Source: Allobosea sp. AAP35
Lineage (GTDB): Bacteria > Pseudomonadota > Alphaproteobacteria > Rhizobiales > Beijerinckiaceae
Assembly: GCF_001295925.1 (NCBI RefSeq)
Contig: NZ_LJHQ01000010.1
Span: 1-64,000, forward strand
Reading direction: 5' to 3'
Length of the DNA stretch: 64,000 nucleotides
The notes beneath the pieces are model-generated. The model was not told where the DNA came from. It did not search any database and saw only the letters and a program-made list of their open reading frames with translations. Made by a program: the position numbers and the translations under genes. Shown piece after piece: positions 45,687-55,270 of the stretch (positions are counted from its first letter, which is position 1; each line of letters begins with the position of its first letter).

Positions 45687-46738
45687 ACAGGCTGCGCGCC
45701 GTCACCATCGGCGAGGCCATGGCTCGGCCGCATAACAATTTCGGCCTGCTGCGTCTGGTTCTGGCGCTGGCGGTCGTCGTTTCGCATGCCTTCAGTGTCG
45801 CCACCGGGCGCGGCGAGGACGAACCCTGGTTTCAGACGACCGGGTTCACGCTGGGCGAGCATGCCGTCAACGGCTTCTTCGCGATCTCCGGTTTCCTCGT
45901 GACGATGAGCTATCAGCGACGTGGCTGGGGCGACTATGTGCTGGCGCGGGCGTTACGGATCGCGCCTGGGCTGATCGCGGCGACCTTGCTCGTATCGCTC
46001 GCGCTCGGCGCGGCGATGACGCGGCTCGATCTCGCAAGCTACCTCGCCGATCCGCGCCTCTGGCGCTTCGTCATCGGAACGCTGACCACCTTCAAGAGTG
46101 CGGCCGCCTTGCCCGGCGTGTTCGAGAACAACCCGCTGCCCTTCCCGATGGGCACGGTCTGGACGCTGAAATACGAGACGATCTGTTATCTTGGCGTGCT
46201 GGTGGCCGGCCTGGCCGGCCTGCTGCGCCAACGAAACCTCGCGCTGTGCATCGGCGGCGCCCTGCTGGCAGCCACGCTGTTGCGGGAGGTGGTCACGCCG
46301 GAGGGGCCCAAGGGCGTCGAGACGGCCCTGCGCCTGCCGCTGATCTTTCTGGCCGGCGGGTTGATGTATCTGTTTTCCGATCGTGTCCCGGTTTCGCTGA
46401 CGGGCCTGGCAGTGGCGCTGGTCGTGCTGCTTCTGCTGTCGCCGACACCGCTCTACAAGCCTGCGCTCTATCTGGTCACCGCCTGGGGTGCGATCGTCGT
46501 CGCGCTTGCTCCCGCGCTGACGCGCCGGCGCACCGAGCCGAAAGCCGATCTGTCCTATGGCGTCTATCTCTATGGCTGGCCTGTGCAGCAGGCGTGCCTG
46601 GCCCTGTTTCCGACGGCGGGGGCCTTCATGCTGTTCTGGCCGGGCCTGGCTGCGACGCTCATCGTAGCCTGGCTGTCATGGCATTTCGTCGAGAAACCGG
46701 CGCTTTCGCTCAAGCGCCGGTTTTTGCGAGAGTCCTGA
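45683..46738 (+). CDS. Acyltransferase 3 family membrane protein
   Basis: A 351-residue polytopic protein of the OafA/Acyltransferase-3 type. The N-terminal [18 protein letters not shown] contains the conserved histidine. [10 protein letters not shown] and the C-terminal [10 protein letters not shown] and H-F-V-E-K-P motifs complete the family pattern. These enzymes O-acylate envelope glycans. Coupled to the upstream glycosyltransferase. Overlaps the convergent gene by 29 bases. Confidence 0.9.
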   Translation: MNRLRAVTIGEAMARPHNNFGLLRLVLALAVVVSHAFSVATGRGEDEPWFQTTGFTLGEHAVNGFFAISGFLVTMSYQRRGWGDYVLARALRIAPGLIAATLLVSLALGAAMTRLDLASYLADPRLWRFVIGTLTTFKSAAALPGVFENNPLPFPMGTVWTLKYETICYLGVLVAGLAGLLRQRNLALCIGGALLAATLLREVVTPEGPKGVETALRLPLIFLAGGLMYLFSDRVPVSLTGLAVALVVLLLLSPTPLYKPALYLVTAWGAIVVALAPALTRRRTEPKADLSYGVYLYGWPVQQACLALFPTAGAFMLFWPGLAATLIVAWLSWHFVEKPALSLKRRFLRES

Positions 46739-47423
46739 TCGCTGCATCCAGGTCTTCGACCCGCTCCGACATGAGGAGCGGTATCAACGCGCCCACGGTC
46801 TTGCGGGGCAGATGCCACCAGCGGCTGGCGAGCAGCAGGGCGACCCGGCCCTCGTCGAAACGATGCCGTATGATCCGTGCCGGATTGCCCGCCACGATCG
46901 CGTAAGGGGGCACGTCGCGGGTGACCACGGCCCGCGCCGCGACCACCGCGCCGGTGCCGATGGTGACCCCCGACAGCACCATGCATTGCGAACCGAGCCA
47001 GACGTCGTGGCCGATGGCGACATCGCCTCGCGTCACATGGGCGCCTGAGATGCCCACCGCTTCCGGCCAGAGGCGGGGAAGTTCGGGAAACGGATATGTG
47101 GTCGACCAGTCGGTGCGGTGGTTGCCGCCGAGCAGGATCTCGACGCCATCGGCGATCGAGCCATATCGCCCGATCGTCAGCCGCGCGCCGCTTTCGGGGA
47201 AGCGGACCTTGGGCCGGCCATAGGTCCAGGCGCCGACCGCGACCCGCCCGGGATGTCGCGCTATCAGCTTCGCCAGATGCAGCCGGGTCTGGTTGTCGGG
47301 GTTGAACCGCTTGCGCAGCAGCCCGTTAGCAGCGGGCGCAAGCCCGGCCCACCACGCCACCAGCGGGCCAGGACGCCACGCTGCGTCGTCTGACGGCAAC
47401 GCAACCGCCGGATCGGGCGTCAT
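46710..47423 (-). CDS. CatB-related hexapeptide O-acetyltransferase
   Basis: A 237-residue left-handed beta-helix transferase. The hexapeptide run ([34 protein letters not shown]) and G-N-P-A are clear. A catalytic histidine is likely in G-G-N-H-R-T-D. It resembles xenobiotic/CatB-type acetyltransferases but may act on a surface sugar. The ATG at 47423 lies two bases after the upstream gene's stop. Confidence 0.85.
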   Translation of the reverse strand: MTPDPAVALPSDDAAWRPGPLVAWWAGLAPAANGLLRKRFNPDNQTRLHLAKLIARHPGRVAVGAWTYGRPKVRFPESGARLTIGRYGSIADGVEILLGGNHRTDWSTTYPFPELPRLWPEAVGISGAHVTRGDVAIGHDVWLGSQCMVLSGVTIGTGAVVAARAVVTRDVPPYAIVAGNPARIIRHRFDEGRVALLLASRWWHLPRKTVGALIPLLMSERVEDLDAAIRTLAKTGA

Positions 47424-47425
47424 GG

Positions 47426-49243
47426 TCAACGCGAATCGGCCTTGAGGTCGATCTTGTCGAGGATTTCCGTCGGATCGGTGATCGCGATGACGTCGGCCAG
47501 CCCCAGTCCTCCGGCCGATTTGGCACTGGCCTCCAGCGTCAGCGTCCCGGGACTGGCGACGAAGCGTGCGATGGCCGCCGTCAGCGTCTTGGCCGCATCC
47601 GAGGGACCCAGGATCGAGGCGAGCCCCAGGCTGGCGATCATCGCGTATTGTTGACGCATCTCCTCGGGCTTTCGGCCGGCCTTGCGTGCCTCATTGGCGA
47701 TCAGCTTCTCGACCAGTCCGAAATTCTCAAGCCTGATCGCAAGGCCGCGCGCCGTCGCGCCCAGCGCCGCGACCTGCGCCAGCGCTGTGTCGCTGGAAAA
47801 CAGATCGCGGGTGACATTGCCGAGCGTGCCCGAAAGATTGAGACGCGCCAGCCCGTCGCCGCCGAAGGCGATCTCGCGGATCGCCAGTTCGTTGCGTGCA
47901 GCCTCCCAGGCCAGGTCTATCCGGGCGGAAAGATCCAGCGAGCGGATGCCCATCGCCAGCAGGTCGCGGGCGGCGGGATTGCCGGTCCCGTCCACGATCG
48001 GCGCAACCAGCTTGTCGAGCGTCATGACGATGCTGGTGGGGATGCCGTTGAGCTGTTCGCCTGTCTTCATCTCGAAGCTGCCGAGCCCGACGCGGATCGG
48101 CTGGGCGCCAGGCTTCATGGCCGGAGCATCAATGGCCATGCCGGTGAGCCGCATCGTGCCGAGCGTCGGAATGTAGCGCCGCCAATCGATGCTGTCGGCC
48201 TCTGCCGTCGGCCGGGCGATATCCTCGCGCAGCGCCTTGATCACCGGCTCATAGGAAAAGCCGGAATAGCTGATCGACTCGACGACTCCCTTGCCGCCGC
48301 CGCCGGCGAAGGCGAGCCCTTCGAGCGACAAACCCGATTTCGCGGCGCTATCGCCGCCGTAGGCGATGCGCGCAATCCTGACCTCGACAGGCTCGGGCCT
48401 CGCGCCGGGCTTGCCCGGGCCTGTCTGGTCGACGACATTCATCGACAGGTCGCGAATTTCGCCGCTGCCGTAATCGACCCGGTCATAGAGGGCGAGCAGC
48501 GATTGGGCCTGGCGCTTCTGCGCCTCGCGCCGGGCGGGGTCGGCCTTCGCCGAGGCGGGAGGGACAACCTCCTCCGACAAGGCAACGACGCGGCTGAGGA
48601 CCTCGCCCAGCGGCTCCTCACCGACCGCGGCGGAAAACGCGCGCCCGATCATCTTGCCGAGGCTGATCTTGCCGGCCGCTCCCATGTCGATCGTGTAGCC
48701 GTCCTGCTCGAAGAGGCGCACCAGCGGCCGGGCGGGCTCCTGGCTGCCGGCCGGGGCGCGCTCGGTCATGACGCGCGCGATCTGGCGCAGATCGAGACCC
48801 TCGAAGGCCATGCGCTGCAGCGTGCCGGTGATCTTGCCCGATTGCGGGGAGGTGCTGGTCAGTGTGCCGCCGGCTGCCGAGCCGCGCCCGATGCCGCCAT
48901 CGCGGATCTCCCCGAAGCGCACATCGCGATAGGTCGTTGCCTGCGTCTGCTGGCCGAGACGGTGCTCGAAGACGAGTTCGGGGGCGGTGATCTCGGTCGC
49001 CATCAGGCGGTCGATGCGAGACACCGCGCTGTCGCCGCTCTTTGTGTCGAGCAGCGCACGGAACGCCTCGCGCTCCAGCGTCGCGCCCTTGACCAGAAGC
49101 GTCGGCGCCGAAACCACGACCGTTCCGAAATCGAGGCGGACATTGTCGAGTTGGAAGTCGGCGGCCGCTGCCGGCTGCGCGAACGCCAGGCCCGCCAAAG
49201 CGAGGGCGGCGCTGAGCCGGTGACGAAGGCGCGGGGCGGTCAT
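47426..49243 (-). CDS. Large periplasmic protein of unknown function
   Basis: A 605-residue exported protein: signal [13 protein letters not shown] with cleavage near A-A-A-D. The rest is alternating short hydrophobic strands with few cysteines, beginning [11 protein letters not shown]. Repeated phrases about layers of the type L-x-G-L/M-x-I suggest a beta-rich, AsmA- or DUF-like fold, but I cannot name the family. A good AGGAG site precedes ATG 49243. Two bases separate it from the acetyltransferase gene. Confidence 0.7.
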   Translation of the reverse strand: MTAPRLRHRLSAALALAGLAFAQPAAAADFQLDNVRLDFGTVVVSAPTLLVKGATLEREAFRALLDTKSGDSAVSRIDRLMATEITAPELVFEHRLGQQTQATTYRDVRFGEIRDGGIGRGSAAGGTLTSTSPQSGKITGTLQRMAFEGLDLRQIARVMTERAPAGSQEPARPLVRLFEQDGYTIDMGAAGKISLGKMIGRAFSAAVGEEPLGEVLSRVVALSEEVVPPASAKADPARREAQKRQAQSLLALYDRVDYGSGEIRDLSMNVVDQTGPGKPGARPEPVEVRIARIAYGGDSAAKSGLSLEGLAFAGGGGKGVVESISYSGFSYEPVIKALREDIARPTAEADSIDWRRYIPTLGTMRLTGMAIDAPAMKPGAQPIRVGLGSFEMKTGEQLNGIPTSIVMTLDKLVAPIVDGTGNPAARDLLAMGIRSLDLSARIDLAWEAARNELAIREIAFGGDGLARLNLSGTLGNVTRDLFSSDTALAQVAALGATARGLAIRLENFGLVEKLIANEARKAGRKPEEMRQQYAMIASLGLASILGPSDAAKTLTAAIARFVASPGTLTLEASAKSAGGLGLADVIAITDPTEILDKIDLKADSR

Positions 49244-49426
49244 GACAGTCTCCTGTTTTGTGGCGGCGACCCTGCCGCAAGCCGGGCGGGAAGGAAAGCC
49301 GCCGATACTGGAGATGCTGACGAAAAGCTTGACCGCCAAGTGTGCCTCGAACGCTATCTGTCGCAGATTCGCCATCTGCGGCATCATAGGTTCGCGAGGC
49401 GCACACAGGCTTTGGAGACGAAAGCG

Positions 49427-49957
49427 ATGCAGGCTACCTCCCGTTTTTCCGCCGTCCGCGTCGCGGCGGTCTGCCTCGCGCTGGTCGCTGCCTTCGCCGG
49501 GCCATTGCCGGCTGCCTCGCAGACGTCGCAGCTCGTACAGGCTCCCGGCGGACCCGGGGCTGCGGCACCGGCGAGCGCGGCGCTGGAGACGCTTGCGATC
49601 GTCAGCGGCGACAAGCGCCATGGCTTCCAGGTCGAGGTGATGCGCACGCCCGAGCAGCGGGCGAGGGGGCTGATGCACCGTCGCTACATGCCGGCCGATC
49701 GCGGCATGCTGTTTGACTTCGCCCGTGTCGAGCCGGTCGCGATGTGGATGGAGAACACCTATATCCCGCTCGACATGCTGTTCATCCGGGCCGACGGGAC
49801 GATCGCGCGGATCGCCGAGAATACCGAGCCCTTGTCGCAGCGCACGATTCCCTCCGGGGAGCCGGTGCTCTCGGTGCTCGAGATCAATGGCGGCGTCAGC
49901 CGAACGCTCGGCATCAAGCCGGGCGATCGCATCGAGCACGCGCTGTTCAAGCGCTGA
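49427..49957 (+). CDS. DUF192 family secreted protein
   Basis: A 176-residue exported protein with an Ala-rich signal peptide. The DUF192 core reads F-Q-V-E-V-M-R-T-P-E-Q-R-A-R-G-L-M-H-R, F-D-F-A-R, M-W-M-E-N-T-Y-I-P-L-D-M-L-F-I and V-L-E-I-N-G-G. The biochemical role is unknown in the family. ATG 49427 has GGAG upstream; the frame remains open far upstream but antisense to the 605-residue gene. Confidence 0.9.
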   Translation: MQATSRFSAVRVAAVCLALVAAFAGPLPAASQTSQLVQAPGGPGAAAPASAALETLAIVSGDKRHGFQVEVMRTPEQRARGLMHRRYMPADRGMLFDFARVEPVAMWMENTYIPLDMLFIRADGTIARIAENTEPLSQRTIPSGEPVLSVLEINGGVSRTLGIKPGDRIEHALFKR

Positions 49958-50042
49958 GTTGTTGTGCTGAGCCCTTGCGGGCTTTCGCTTGCGGCGCGGG
50001 GGCGGGACGTGATAGCCAACGCCCACGCGTGGAATGACAAGT

Positions 50043-50119
50043 CGGGGTATAGCGCAGCCCGGTAGCGCATCTGCTTTGGGAGCAGAGGGTCCCAGGTTCG
50101 AATCCTGGTGCCCCGACCA
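50043..50119 (+). tRNA. tRNA-Pro (anticodon TGG)
   Basis: Acceptor CGGGGTA pairs with TGCCCCG, anticodon stem TCTGC/GCAGA with loop T-T-TGG-G-A, T-arm CCAGG-TTCGAAT-CCTGG, encoded CCA at the end. Confidence 0.95.
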
Positions 50120-50217
50120 TTCCGGGCGTGTCAGGGGTCGTGTCCAGCGGGCCGGACGTCGTCGACGAGCCGGCCGATCGGATCTGGCCAAGGTTTCAGG
50201 TGAGGCCCGAGGCAGCC

Positions 50218-50523
50218 ATGACCGCACGCATCTACCGCCCCGCCCGTACGGCCATGCAGTCGGGGACTGCCAAGACCGAGCGCTGGCTGCTGGAATACGA
50301 ACCCGAGCAGCCGCGCCAGATCGAACCGCTGATGGGCTGGACCTCTTCGGGCGACATGAAGAGCCAGCTGAAGCTCTGGTTTGACAGCGAGGCGGAGGCC
50401 GTCGCCTACGCCACGCGAAACGGCGTTCCCTACCGCGTCGAGCAGCCCAACGAGCCGGTGCGACGGACTGTTGCCTATTCGGACAATTTCAAGTTCTCGC
50501 GTCTGGGACAGTGGACGCACTGA
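50218..50523 (+). CDS. NDUFS4-like complex I accessory subunit (ETC complex I subunit)
   Basis: A 101-residue soluble protein of the NDUFS4/18-kDa family found in alphaproteobacterial complex I: A-R-I-Y-R-P-A-R-T-A-M-Q-S-G near the start, W-L-L-E-Y, W-T-S-S-G-D-M and Y-S-D-N-F-K near the end. It is not beside nuo genes here, which is normal. ATG 50218 is used; tRNA-Pro lies upstream and tRNA-Arg downstream. Confidence 0.9.
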   Translation: MTARIYRPARTAMQSGTAKTERWLLEYEPEQPRQIEPLMGWTSSGDMKSQLKLWFDSEAEAVAYATRNGVPYRVEQPNEPVRRTVAYSDNFKFSRLGQWTH

Positions 50524-50595
50524 TTTTTGGACTCACTGGATTTCTGGGACGCATCGAACGCATGAGACAGGCGGAGGTCTTCAACCTTCGCTTCA

Positions 50596-50672
50596 GGGCC
50601 CGTAGCTCAGATGGATAGAGCAGCAGCCTTCTAAGCTGCTGGTCGCTGGTTCGAATCCAGCCGGGCTCGCCA
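50596..50672 (+). tRNA. tRNA-Arg (anticodon TCT)
   Basis: Acceptor GGGCCCG pairs with CGGGCTC, anticodon stem GCAGC/GCTGC with loop C-T-TCT-A-A, T-arm GCTGG-TTCGAAT-CCAGC, then G and encoded CCA. Confidence 0.95.
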
Positions 50673-50864
50673 TTTCTTCGCCTTTTCAACCGCTTGCCGC
50701 GACGCAGCATGCGGCGTAAACCGCGCGGGCCGGCGCTTCTGCAAGCTGTGCCTTGATCGCGCCTGAAAAGCCCGCCATCGCGTCTGGCTTAAGGGGCCAG
50801 CCGATCCCGGCATCATTCGCCCTTCTTTGACAGGCGCGGCCCGCCGAGTCGCGAGGATCTCACC

Positions 50865-52553
50865 ATGCTGTCGCTCAGTCCCGTGCTCGACCGTCTCTCG
50901 ACCATGGCCTGTGCCAGCCACGCCCGCGCTTGCGCGTTCCTCGTCTTGCTGTCGCTGGCCGCCTTCCTGCCGGGCTTCCACACCCTGCAGCCGCTTGATC
51001 GTGACGAACCGCGCTTCGCCCAGGCGAGCAAGCAGATGCTTGAGACGCGCGACTTCGTCGATATCCGTTTCCAGGACGAGGCCAGACATAAGAAGCCCGT
51101 CGGCATTTACTGGCTGCAAAGCGCGGCCGTGGCGGCCGGCGAGGCGCTGGGCGTGCCGGAGGCTCGCACTCAGATCTGGCTCTACCGCATCCCCTCGCTG
51201 ATCGGCGCGATCGCCACTGTGCTGTTGAGTTACTGGGCGCTGCTGGCCTTCGTCGGCCCGCGTCAGGCCGTTCTGGGTGCGGCGCTGATGGCAGCCTGCG
51301 TGCTGCTTGGCGTCGAGGCCCGCATCGCCAAGACCGATGCCCTGCTGGCGGCCTGCGCGGTTGCGACCATGGGGGCGCTGGCGCGGGTCTGGCTCGACTG
51401 GACGCGTTCGCTTGCCTTTGTTCCGAGTTCTCGCAACTGGCTGGTGTTCTGGGGCGCCACTGCACTGGGGCTCCTGCTCAAGGGGCCGATCGTACCCATG
51501 ATCTGGGGGCTGGCCGTGCTTGTGCTCAGCCTGCGCGAGCGCAGCTTCCGCTGGCTGGCGCCCTTGCGCTTCGGCCGGGGTCTGCTGCTCTGCCTTGTGG
51601 TGGTCCTGCCCTGGTTCCTGCTCATCGCCTGGAAGACCGGTGGGAGCTTCTTTGCCGAAAGCGTCGGGCAGGACATGCTTGGCAAGGTCGCCGAAGGCCA
51701 GGAAAAGCATTGGGGGCCGCCGGGGCTCTACCTGGTCATTTTCTTTGGCACCTATTGGCCGGCGGCCGCGTTCGCGGCAATGGCCGTGCCCTTCGCCTTT
51801 GCCCGCAGGCGCGAGCCGCAGATCGCCTTCCTGCTGGCCTGGATTGTGCCGTCCTGGCTTCTGTTCGAAGCGGTGCCGACCAAGCTTCCGCATTACGTGC
51901 TGCCGCTCTATCCGGCGATCACGGCGCTTCTCCTGCTGGCGCTCGTCAATGGCGGGATCGATCGCTTTCGCCGCGGTTCGGTCGCGACGGCGCTGCTCGT
52001 GGTGCTGGTCCCTCTGGTCCTGATCGGCGTCATCCTCGGTGCGAATCGGTCGCTCGACGGCACGCTGCCCTACCAGGCGATGCCGTTCCTGCTACTGGCG
52101 CTGCTGATGACAGTCACCGTCGTCGCCGCTTTCCGACGCAGCGACTTCGAGGGCGCGCTCTGGCGAGGCGTCGTGGCAAGCCTGCTCCTGAGCAGCGGCG
52201 TCTACGGCTTTGCGGTCGAGAGCTTGCGGGCCTTCAAATTGTCGCCGCGCCTGGCCGAGGCGGCTCGTTCGATTGGCTGCGCCGACCCGGCGATCATGAC
52301 GGTCGGCTATCGCGAGCCCAGCCTGGTCTTTCTGACGGGCACAGATTTGGCGATGGGGGTCGACGGCGCGGCGGCGGCTGGGTTCCTGAACCAGCCGGGC
52401 TGCCGCATCGCCTTTGTCGAGGGACGCCATGCGACCGGCTTCGAGGCGGCGATCACGCAGATGGAGCTGACGCCGCGATTGATCACCACCATCACCGGCT
52501 TCAATCTCAATGGCGGCCGCCGGCTGGCGATCGCCGTCTATGCACGGCCTTGA
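50865..52553 (+). CDS. ArnT-like family 39 glycosyltransferase
   Basis: A 562-residue polytopic membrane protein of the GT39/PMT type. Near the N terminus lies the catalytic-loop motif L-D-R-D-E-P-R-F-A-Q-A-S, followed by H-K-K-P-V-G-I-Y-W-L-Q. The C-terminal third is soluble. Such enzymes transfer a sugar from a lipid carrier (undecaprenyl phosphate) to lipid A or another periplasmic acceptor. ATG 50865 has GAGGAT upstream. It is followed by a DPM-like and a LAB_N gene, a common set. Confidence 0.88.
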   Translation: MLSLSPVLDRLSTMACASHARACAFLVLLSLAAFLPGFHTLQPLDRDEPRFAQASKQMLETRDFVDIRFQDEARHKKPVGIYWLQSAAVAAGEALGVPEARTQIWLYRIPSLIGAIATVLLSYWALLAFVGPRQAVLGAALMAACVLLGVEARIAKTDALLAACAVATMGALARVWLDWTRSLAFVPSSRNWLVFWGATALGLLLKGPIVPMIWGLAVLVLSLRERSFRWLAPLRFGRGLLLCLVVVLPWFLLIAWKTGGSFFAESVGQDMLGKVAEGQEKHWGPPGLYLVIFFGTYWPAAAFAAMAVPFAFARRREPQIAFLLAWIVPSWLLFEAVPTKLPHYVLPLYPAITALLLLALVNGGIDRFRRGSVATALLVVLVPLVLIGVILGANRSLDGTLPYQAMPFLLLALLMTVTVVAAFRRSDFEGALWRGVVASLLLSSGVYGFAVESLRAFKLSPRLAEAARSIGCADPAIMTVGYREPSLVFLTGTDLAMGVDGAAAAGFLNQPGCRIAFVEGRHATGFEAAITQMELTPRLITTITGFNLNGGRRLAIAVYARP

Positions 52554-52641
52554 AACCGGCGTAGGGCACGGCGCTTGAAACTTCATTGCCCTGTCGGCGT
52601 CGCTCACGCAGGCGCAGGCCGCTTTTCCGGATGACCCTCTG

Positions 52642-53391
52642 TTGACCGATTCTTCTTCCGCTCCGCCGATATTGAGTATCGTCGTTCCTGTCCGCAACGA
52701 GGTCGGCAATGTCGGGCCCTTGCTCGCCGACATCGAAGCGGCCTGCGCGAGCCTGGCGACCTTCGAGATCATCTTCGTCAATGACGGCTCGAGCGACGGC
52801 ACGGCCGCGGCGCTCACAGCGCTCGCCAGGAGCCGCCCCTGGCTGCGGATCGTCACCCATGCGCAGTCCTGCGGCCAGAGCGCGGCGGTGCGCAGCGGCG
52901 TGCGTCATGCCCGGGCTCCGATCGTCGCCACGCTGGACGGCGACGGCCAGAACGATCCGGCCTTCCTGCCGGCCATGCTTGAAGCCCTGCAGCAGGCGGG
53001 GATGAAGGCCGGTCTCGTCCAGGGTCAGCGCGTCGGTCGCAAGGACACCGGCTTCAAGAAGCTGCAGTCGCGCATCGCCAATGGCGTGCGCGGGCGGCTG
53101 TTGCAGGACGGCACGCGCGATGCCGGCTGCGGGCTGAAATGTTTCCGGCGCGAGGCCTATCTGGCGCTGCCCTATTTCGACGCGCTGCATCGCTTCATGC
53201 CGGCCCTGATGGTGCGAGAAGGCTATGGCGTCGTGCATGTCGATGTGCGCGACCGGCCGCGCCTCACCGGCGTTTCGAATTACGGTTTCTTCGACAGGCT
53301 CTGGGTCGGCATCCTCGATCTTGTCGGCGTCTGGTGGCTGATCAGACGCCGCAGGCGCGTGCCGCAGATCGTCACGGAGGCCCAGTCGTGA
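52642..53391 (+). CDS. Polyprenyl-phosphate glycosyltransferase (DPM/ArnC-like)
   Basis: A 249-residue family 2 enzyme: I-V-V-P-V-R-N-E, N-D-G-S-S-D-G-T, D-G-D-G-Q-N-D-P and a C-terminal segment with R-L-T-G-V-S-N-Y-G and a hydrophobic stretch. It probably makes the lipid-linked sugar used by the upstream GT39 protein. TTG start at 52642. The stop overlaps the next start (GTGA). Confidence 0.87.
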   Translation: MTDSSSAPPILSIVVPVRNEVGNVGPLLADIEAACASLATFEIIFVNDGSSDGTAAALTALARSRPWLRIVTHAQSCGQSAAVRSGVRHARAPIVATLDGDGQNDPAFLPAMLEALQQAGMKAGLVQGQRVGRKDTGFKKLQSRIANGVRGRLLQDGTRDAGCGLKCFRREAYLALPYFDALHRFMPALMVREGYGVVHVDVRDRPRLTGVSNYGFFDRLWVGILDLVGVWWLIRRRRRVPQIVTEAQS

Positions 53392-53729
53392 TCATCTCGA
53401 TCGGCCATGCCATCTCCGACTACATCTACGACGTCTTCGTGCTGAAATTCGACTTCTGGCTCGCCTTCGGCATCGTCGCGCAACTGCTCTTCACCGCGCG
53501 CTTCCTGGTGCAGTGGCTCGCCAGCGAGCGCGAGGGCAAGTCGGTGATGCCGCTCTCCTTCTGGTATTTCTCGATGGGGGGCGGACTGATGACCCTGATC
53601 TACGGCATCGTCCGGCGCGAGCCGATCATCATCATGGGCCAGGCGCTGGCGATGGTGATCTACACGCGCAACCTGATCCTGATCTTCCGCAACCGTCGCC
53701 GCAAGACCGGCTCGGGCGACGCGATGTAA
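53388..53729 (+). CDS. Lipid A biosynthesis N-terminal domain (LAB_N) protein
   Basis: A 113-residue membrane protein: F-T-A-R-F-L-V-Q-W-L-A-S-E-R, V-M-P-L-S-F-W-Y-F-S, Y-G-I and a C-terminal G-Q-A-L-A-M-V-I-Y-T-R-N-L. This domain is found alone or at the N terminus of some LpxB proteins. GTG start overlapping the glycosyltransferase stop. Likely part of a small lipid A or glycan modification operon. Confidence 0.88.
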   Translation: MIISIGHAISDYIYDVFVLKFDFWLAFGIVAQLLFTARFLVQWLASEREGKSVMPLSFWYFSMGGGLMTLIYGIVRREPIIIMGQALAMVIYTRNLILIFRNRRRKTGSGDAM

Positions 53730-53736
53730 GCCATTT

Positions 53737-53807
53737 CATCGCGAGCGCAGCGCAGGCTTCCAGCTTTTGATTGTCCGGCTGGACTGCTTCGCTGCACTCG
53801 CAGTGAC
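53737..53807. repeat. Degenerate inverted repeat of a second intergenic family
   Basis: TCATCGCGAGCGCAGCG at the left pairs imperfectly with CGCTGCACTCGCAGTGA at the right. It recalls the widespread alphaproteobacterial GTCATTGCGAGCGAAGCG element. It lies between two convergent genes and may act as a terminator. Confidence 0.55.
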
Positions 53808-53821
53808 ATTCGTCCAGCGTC

Positions 53822-55012
53822 TCAGGCCGCCGCGCGCAGCCTCGCGAAGCCGGCGTCGAGATCGGCCTTGAGGTCGTCGAGATCCTCGAGGCCGATATGG
53901 ATACGCACGGTCGGTCCTTTGAAGGCCGGCGTCGTCACGGTACGATACGCTTTGCAGTCGAAGGGCAGGACCAGGCTCTCATAGCCGCCCCACGACGCGC
54001 CCATCCCAAACAGCGAAAGCCCGTCGAGCATCGCCGCCACCGCTGTCATCGAAACCGGCGCCAGTTCGATGCCAAACAGCGAGGAGGCGCCGGTGAAGTC
54101 GCGTTTCCACAGGGCATGGCCGGGATCGTTCGGCAATGCCGGGTGCATCACGCGCGCGACTTCGGGCCTGGCCGCCAGCCATTGCGCCATGGCAATGCCG
54201 GCCGGCATCTGCTCCTTGAGGCGCAGTGCCATGGTGCGCATGCCGCGCAGCGTCAGGAACGCATCCTCCGGCGCGATGATGATGCCAAGCTGTTCCCAGC
54301 TCTGGCGCAGCCTTGCATAGAGTTCGGGCGTGCGCGCCGAGACGGTGCCGATCAGCACATCGGAATGGCCGGCATAGTATTTGGTGCCGGCCTGGATGGT
54401 GATATCGACGCCGGCCTTGTGGCTGTCGAAAAACAAGGGCGTCGCCCAGGTGTTGTCCATCATCACCAGGATGTCGTGGACATGGGCGGCGGCGGCAATG
54501 GCGGAGATGTCCTGCATCTCGAAGGTCTGCGAACCGGGGGCCTCGGTCCAGATCGCCCGGGTGTTGGGCTTGAACAGGCTCTCGATCCCGGCGCCGACGG
54601 CAGGATCGTAATAGGTCGTCTCGATGCCCAGGCGTTTCAGCATCGTCTCGCAGAAATTGCGCGTCGGCCGGTAGACGCTGTCGGTCACCAGGACGTGATC
54701 GCCCGCCGACAGGAAGGCGAGGAAGGGCAGGGTGCAGGCCATCAGGCCCGACGGGGTCACCACCGTGCCGGCGCCGCCCTCGATCGTGTTGCACGCTGCA
54801 ACCAGCGCGTCGATCGTCGGATTGCCCTGCGTGCCATAGGTGTAGCGCGACCGGCGCGCCAGAAAGTCAGCCGTATTTGGGTAGACCACCGTCGAGCCGC
54901 GCACGATCGGCGGGTTTACGAAGCCATAGCTGTCTGCGGGGTCGCGACCGGCCAGGACAAGGCGGGTTCGCTCGTTCAGGCGAGCGAAATCGGATTCAGG
55001 CAGCTTTTTCAT
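53822..55012 (-). CDS. metC: Cystathionine beta-lyase
   Basis: A 396-residue PLP enzyme of the Cys/Met metabolism family that cleaves cystathionine to homocysteine. R-Y-T-Y-G-T-Q-G-N-P-T binds cofactor phosphate. The PLP lysine is in Q-A-G-T-K-Y-Y-A-G-H-S-D, with M-M-D-N-T-W-A-T-P upstream. The C-terminal S-L-F-G-M-G-A-S-W-G-G-Y-E-S-L fits beta-lyase rather than gamma-synthase. ATG 55012 is chosen over an upstream in-frame start in the intergenic region. Confidence 0.92.
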   Translation of the reverse strand: MKKLPESDFARLNERTRLVLAGRDPADSYGFVNPPIVRGSTVVYPNTADFLARRSRYTYGTQGNPTIDALVAACNTIEGGAGTVVTPSGLMACTLPFLAFLSAGDHVLVTDSVYRPTRNFCETMLKRLGIETTYYDPAVGAGIESLFKPNTRAIWTEAPGSQTFEMQDISAIAAAAHVHDILVMMDNTWATPLFFDSHKAGVDITIQAGTKYYAGHSDVLIGTVSARTPELYARLRQSWEQLGIIIAPEDAFLTLRGMRTMALRLKEQMPAGIAMAQWLAARPEVARVMHPALPNDPGHALWKRDFTGASSLFGIELAPVSMTAVAAMLDGLSLFGMGASWGGYESLVLPFDCKAYRTVTTPAFKGPTVRIHIGLEDLDDLKADLDAGFARLRAAA

Positions 55013-55270
55013 GCAATGGCAGCGCAGCTTCTTCGGAAGGGACAGGGGGTCAGGCTTGACCACCCCCACAAACTCGCATGTGATGTATGCAGTGGACAAG
55101 GGGCGGCGTCGGTTGACGCCCTTGCTTGACGCTCATGTAGCGCTCTGGCAATCGACAGTCGGGACGTCGCTCATTTCCTGTGCAATCGAACGGACCAAGA
55201 TCCGGCGGCCACGGAATTGGGCACGGTCTGCTGGCCATGGTCAGCGCATGACATTCAATGGGAGAGTTTG

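Noticed and set aside
47648-49426. A long plus-strand extension upstream of the DUF192 gene
   Set aside because: This part is antisense to the 605-residue gene; the signal peptide at 49427 with its own SD marks the true start.
53897-55129. A 410-codon plus-strand frame opposite metC
   Set aside because: Shadow of the PLP enzyme gene; composition is Arg/His/Gly-rich without motifs.
55205-55260. A possible sigma-54 promoter before the first aapJ
   Set aside because: GG and GC elements are present but spaced by eight or nine bases, not ten. The near-palindrome GCTGGCCATGGTCAGC there is short and unassigned.
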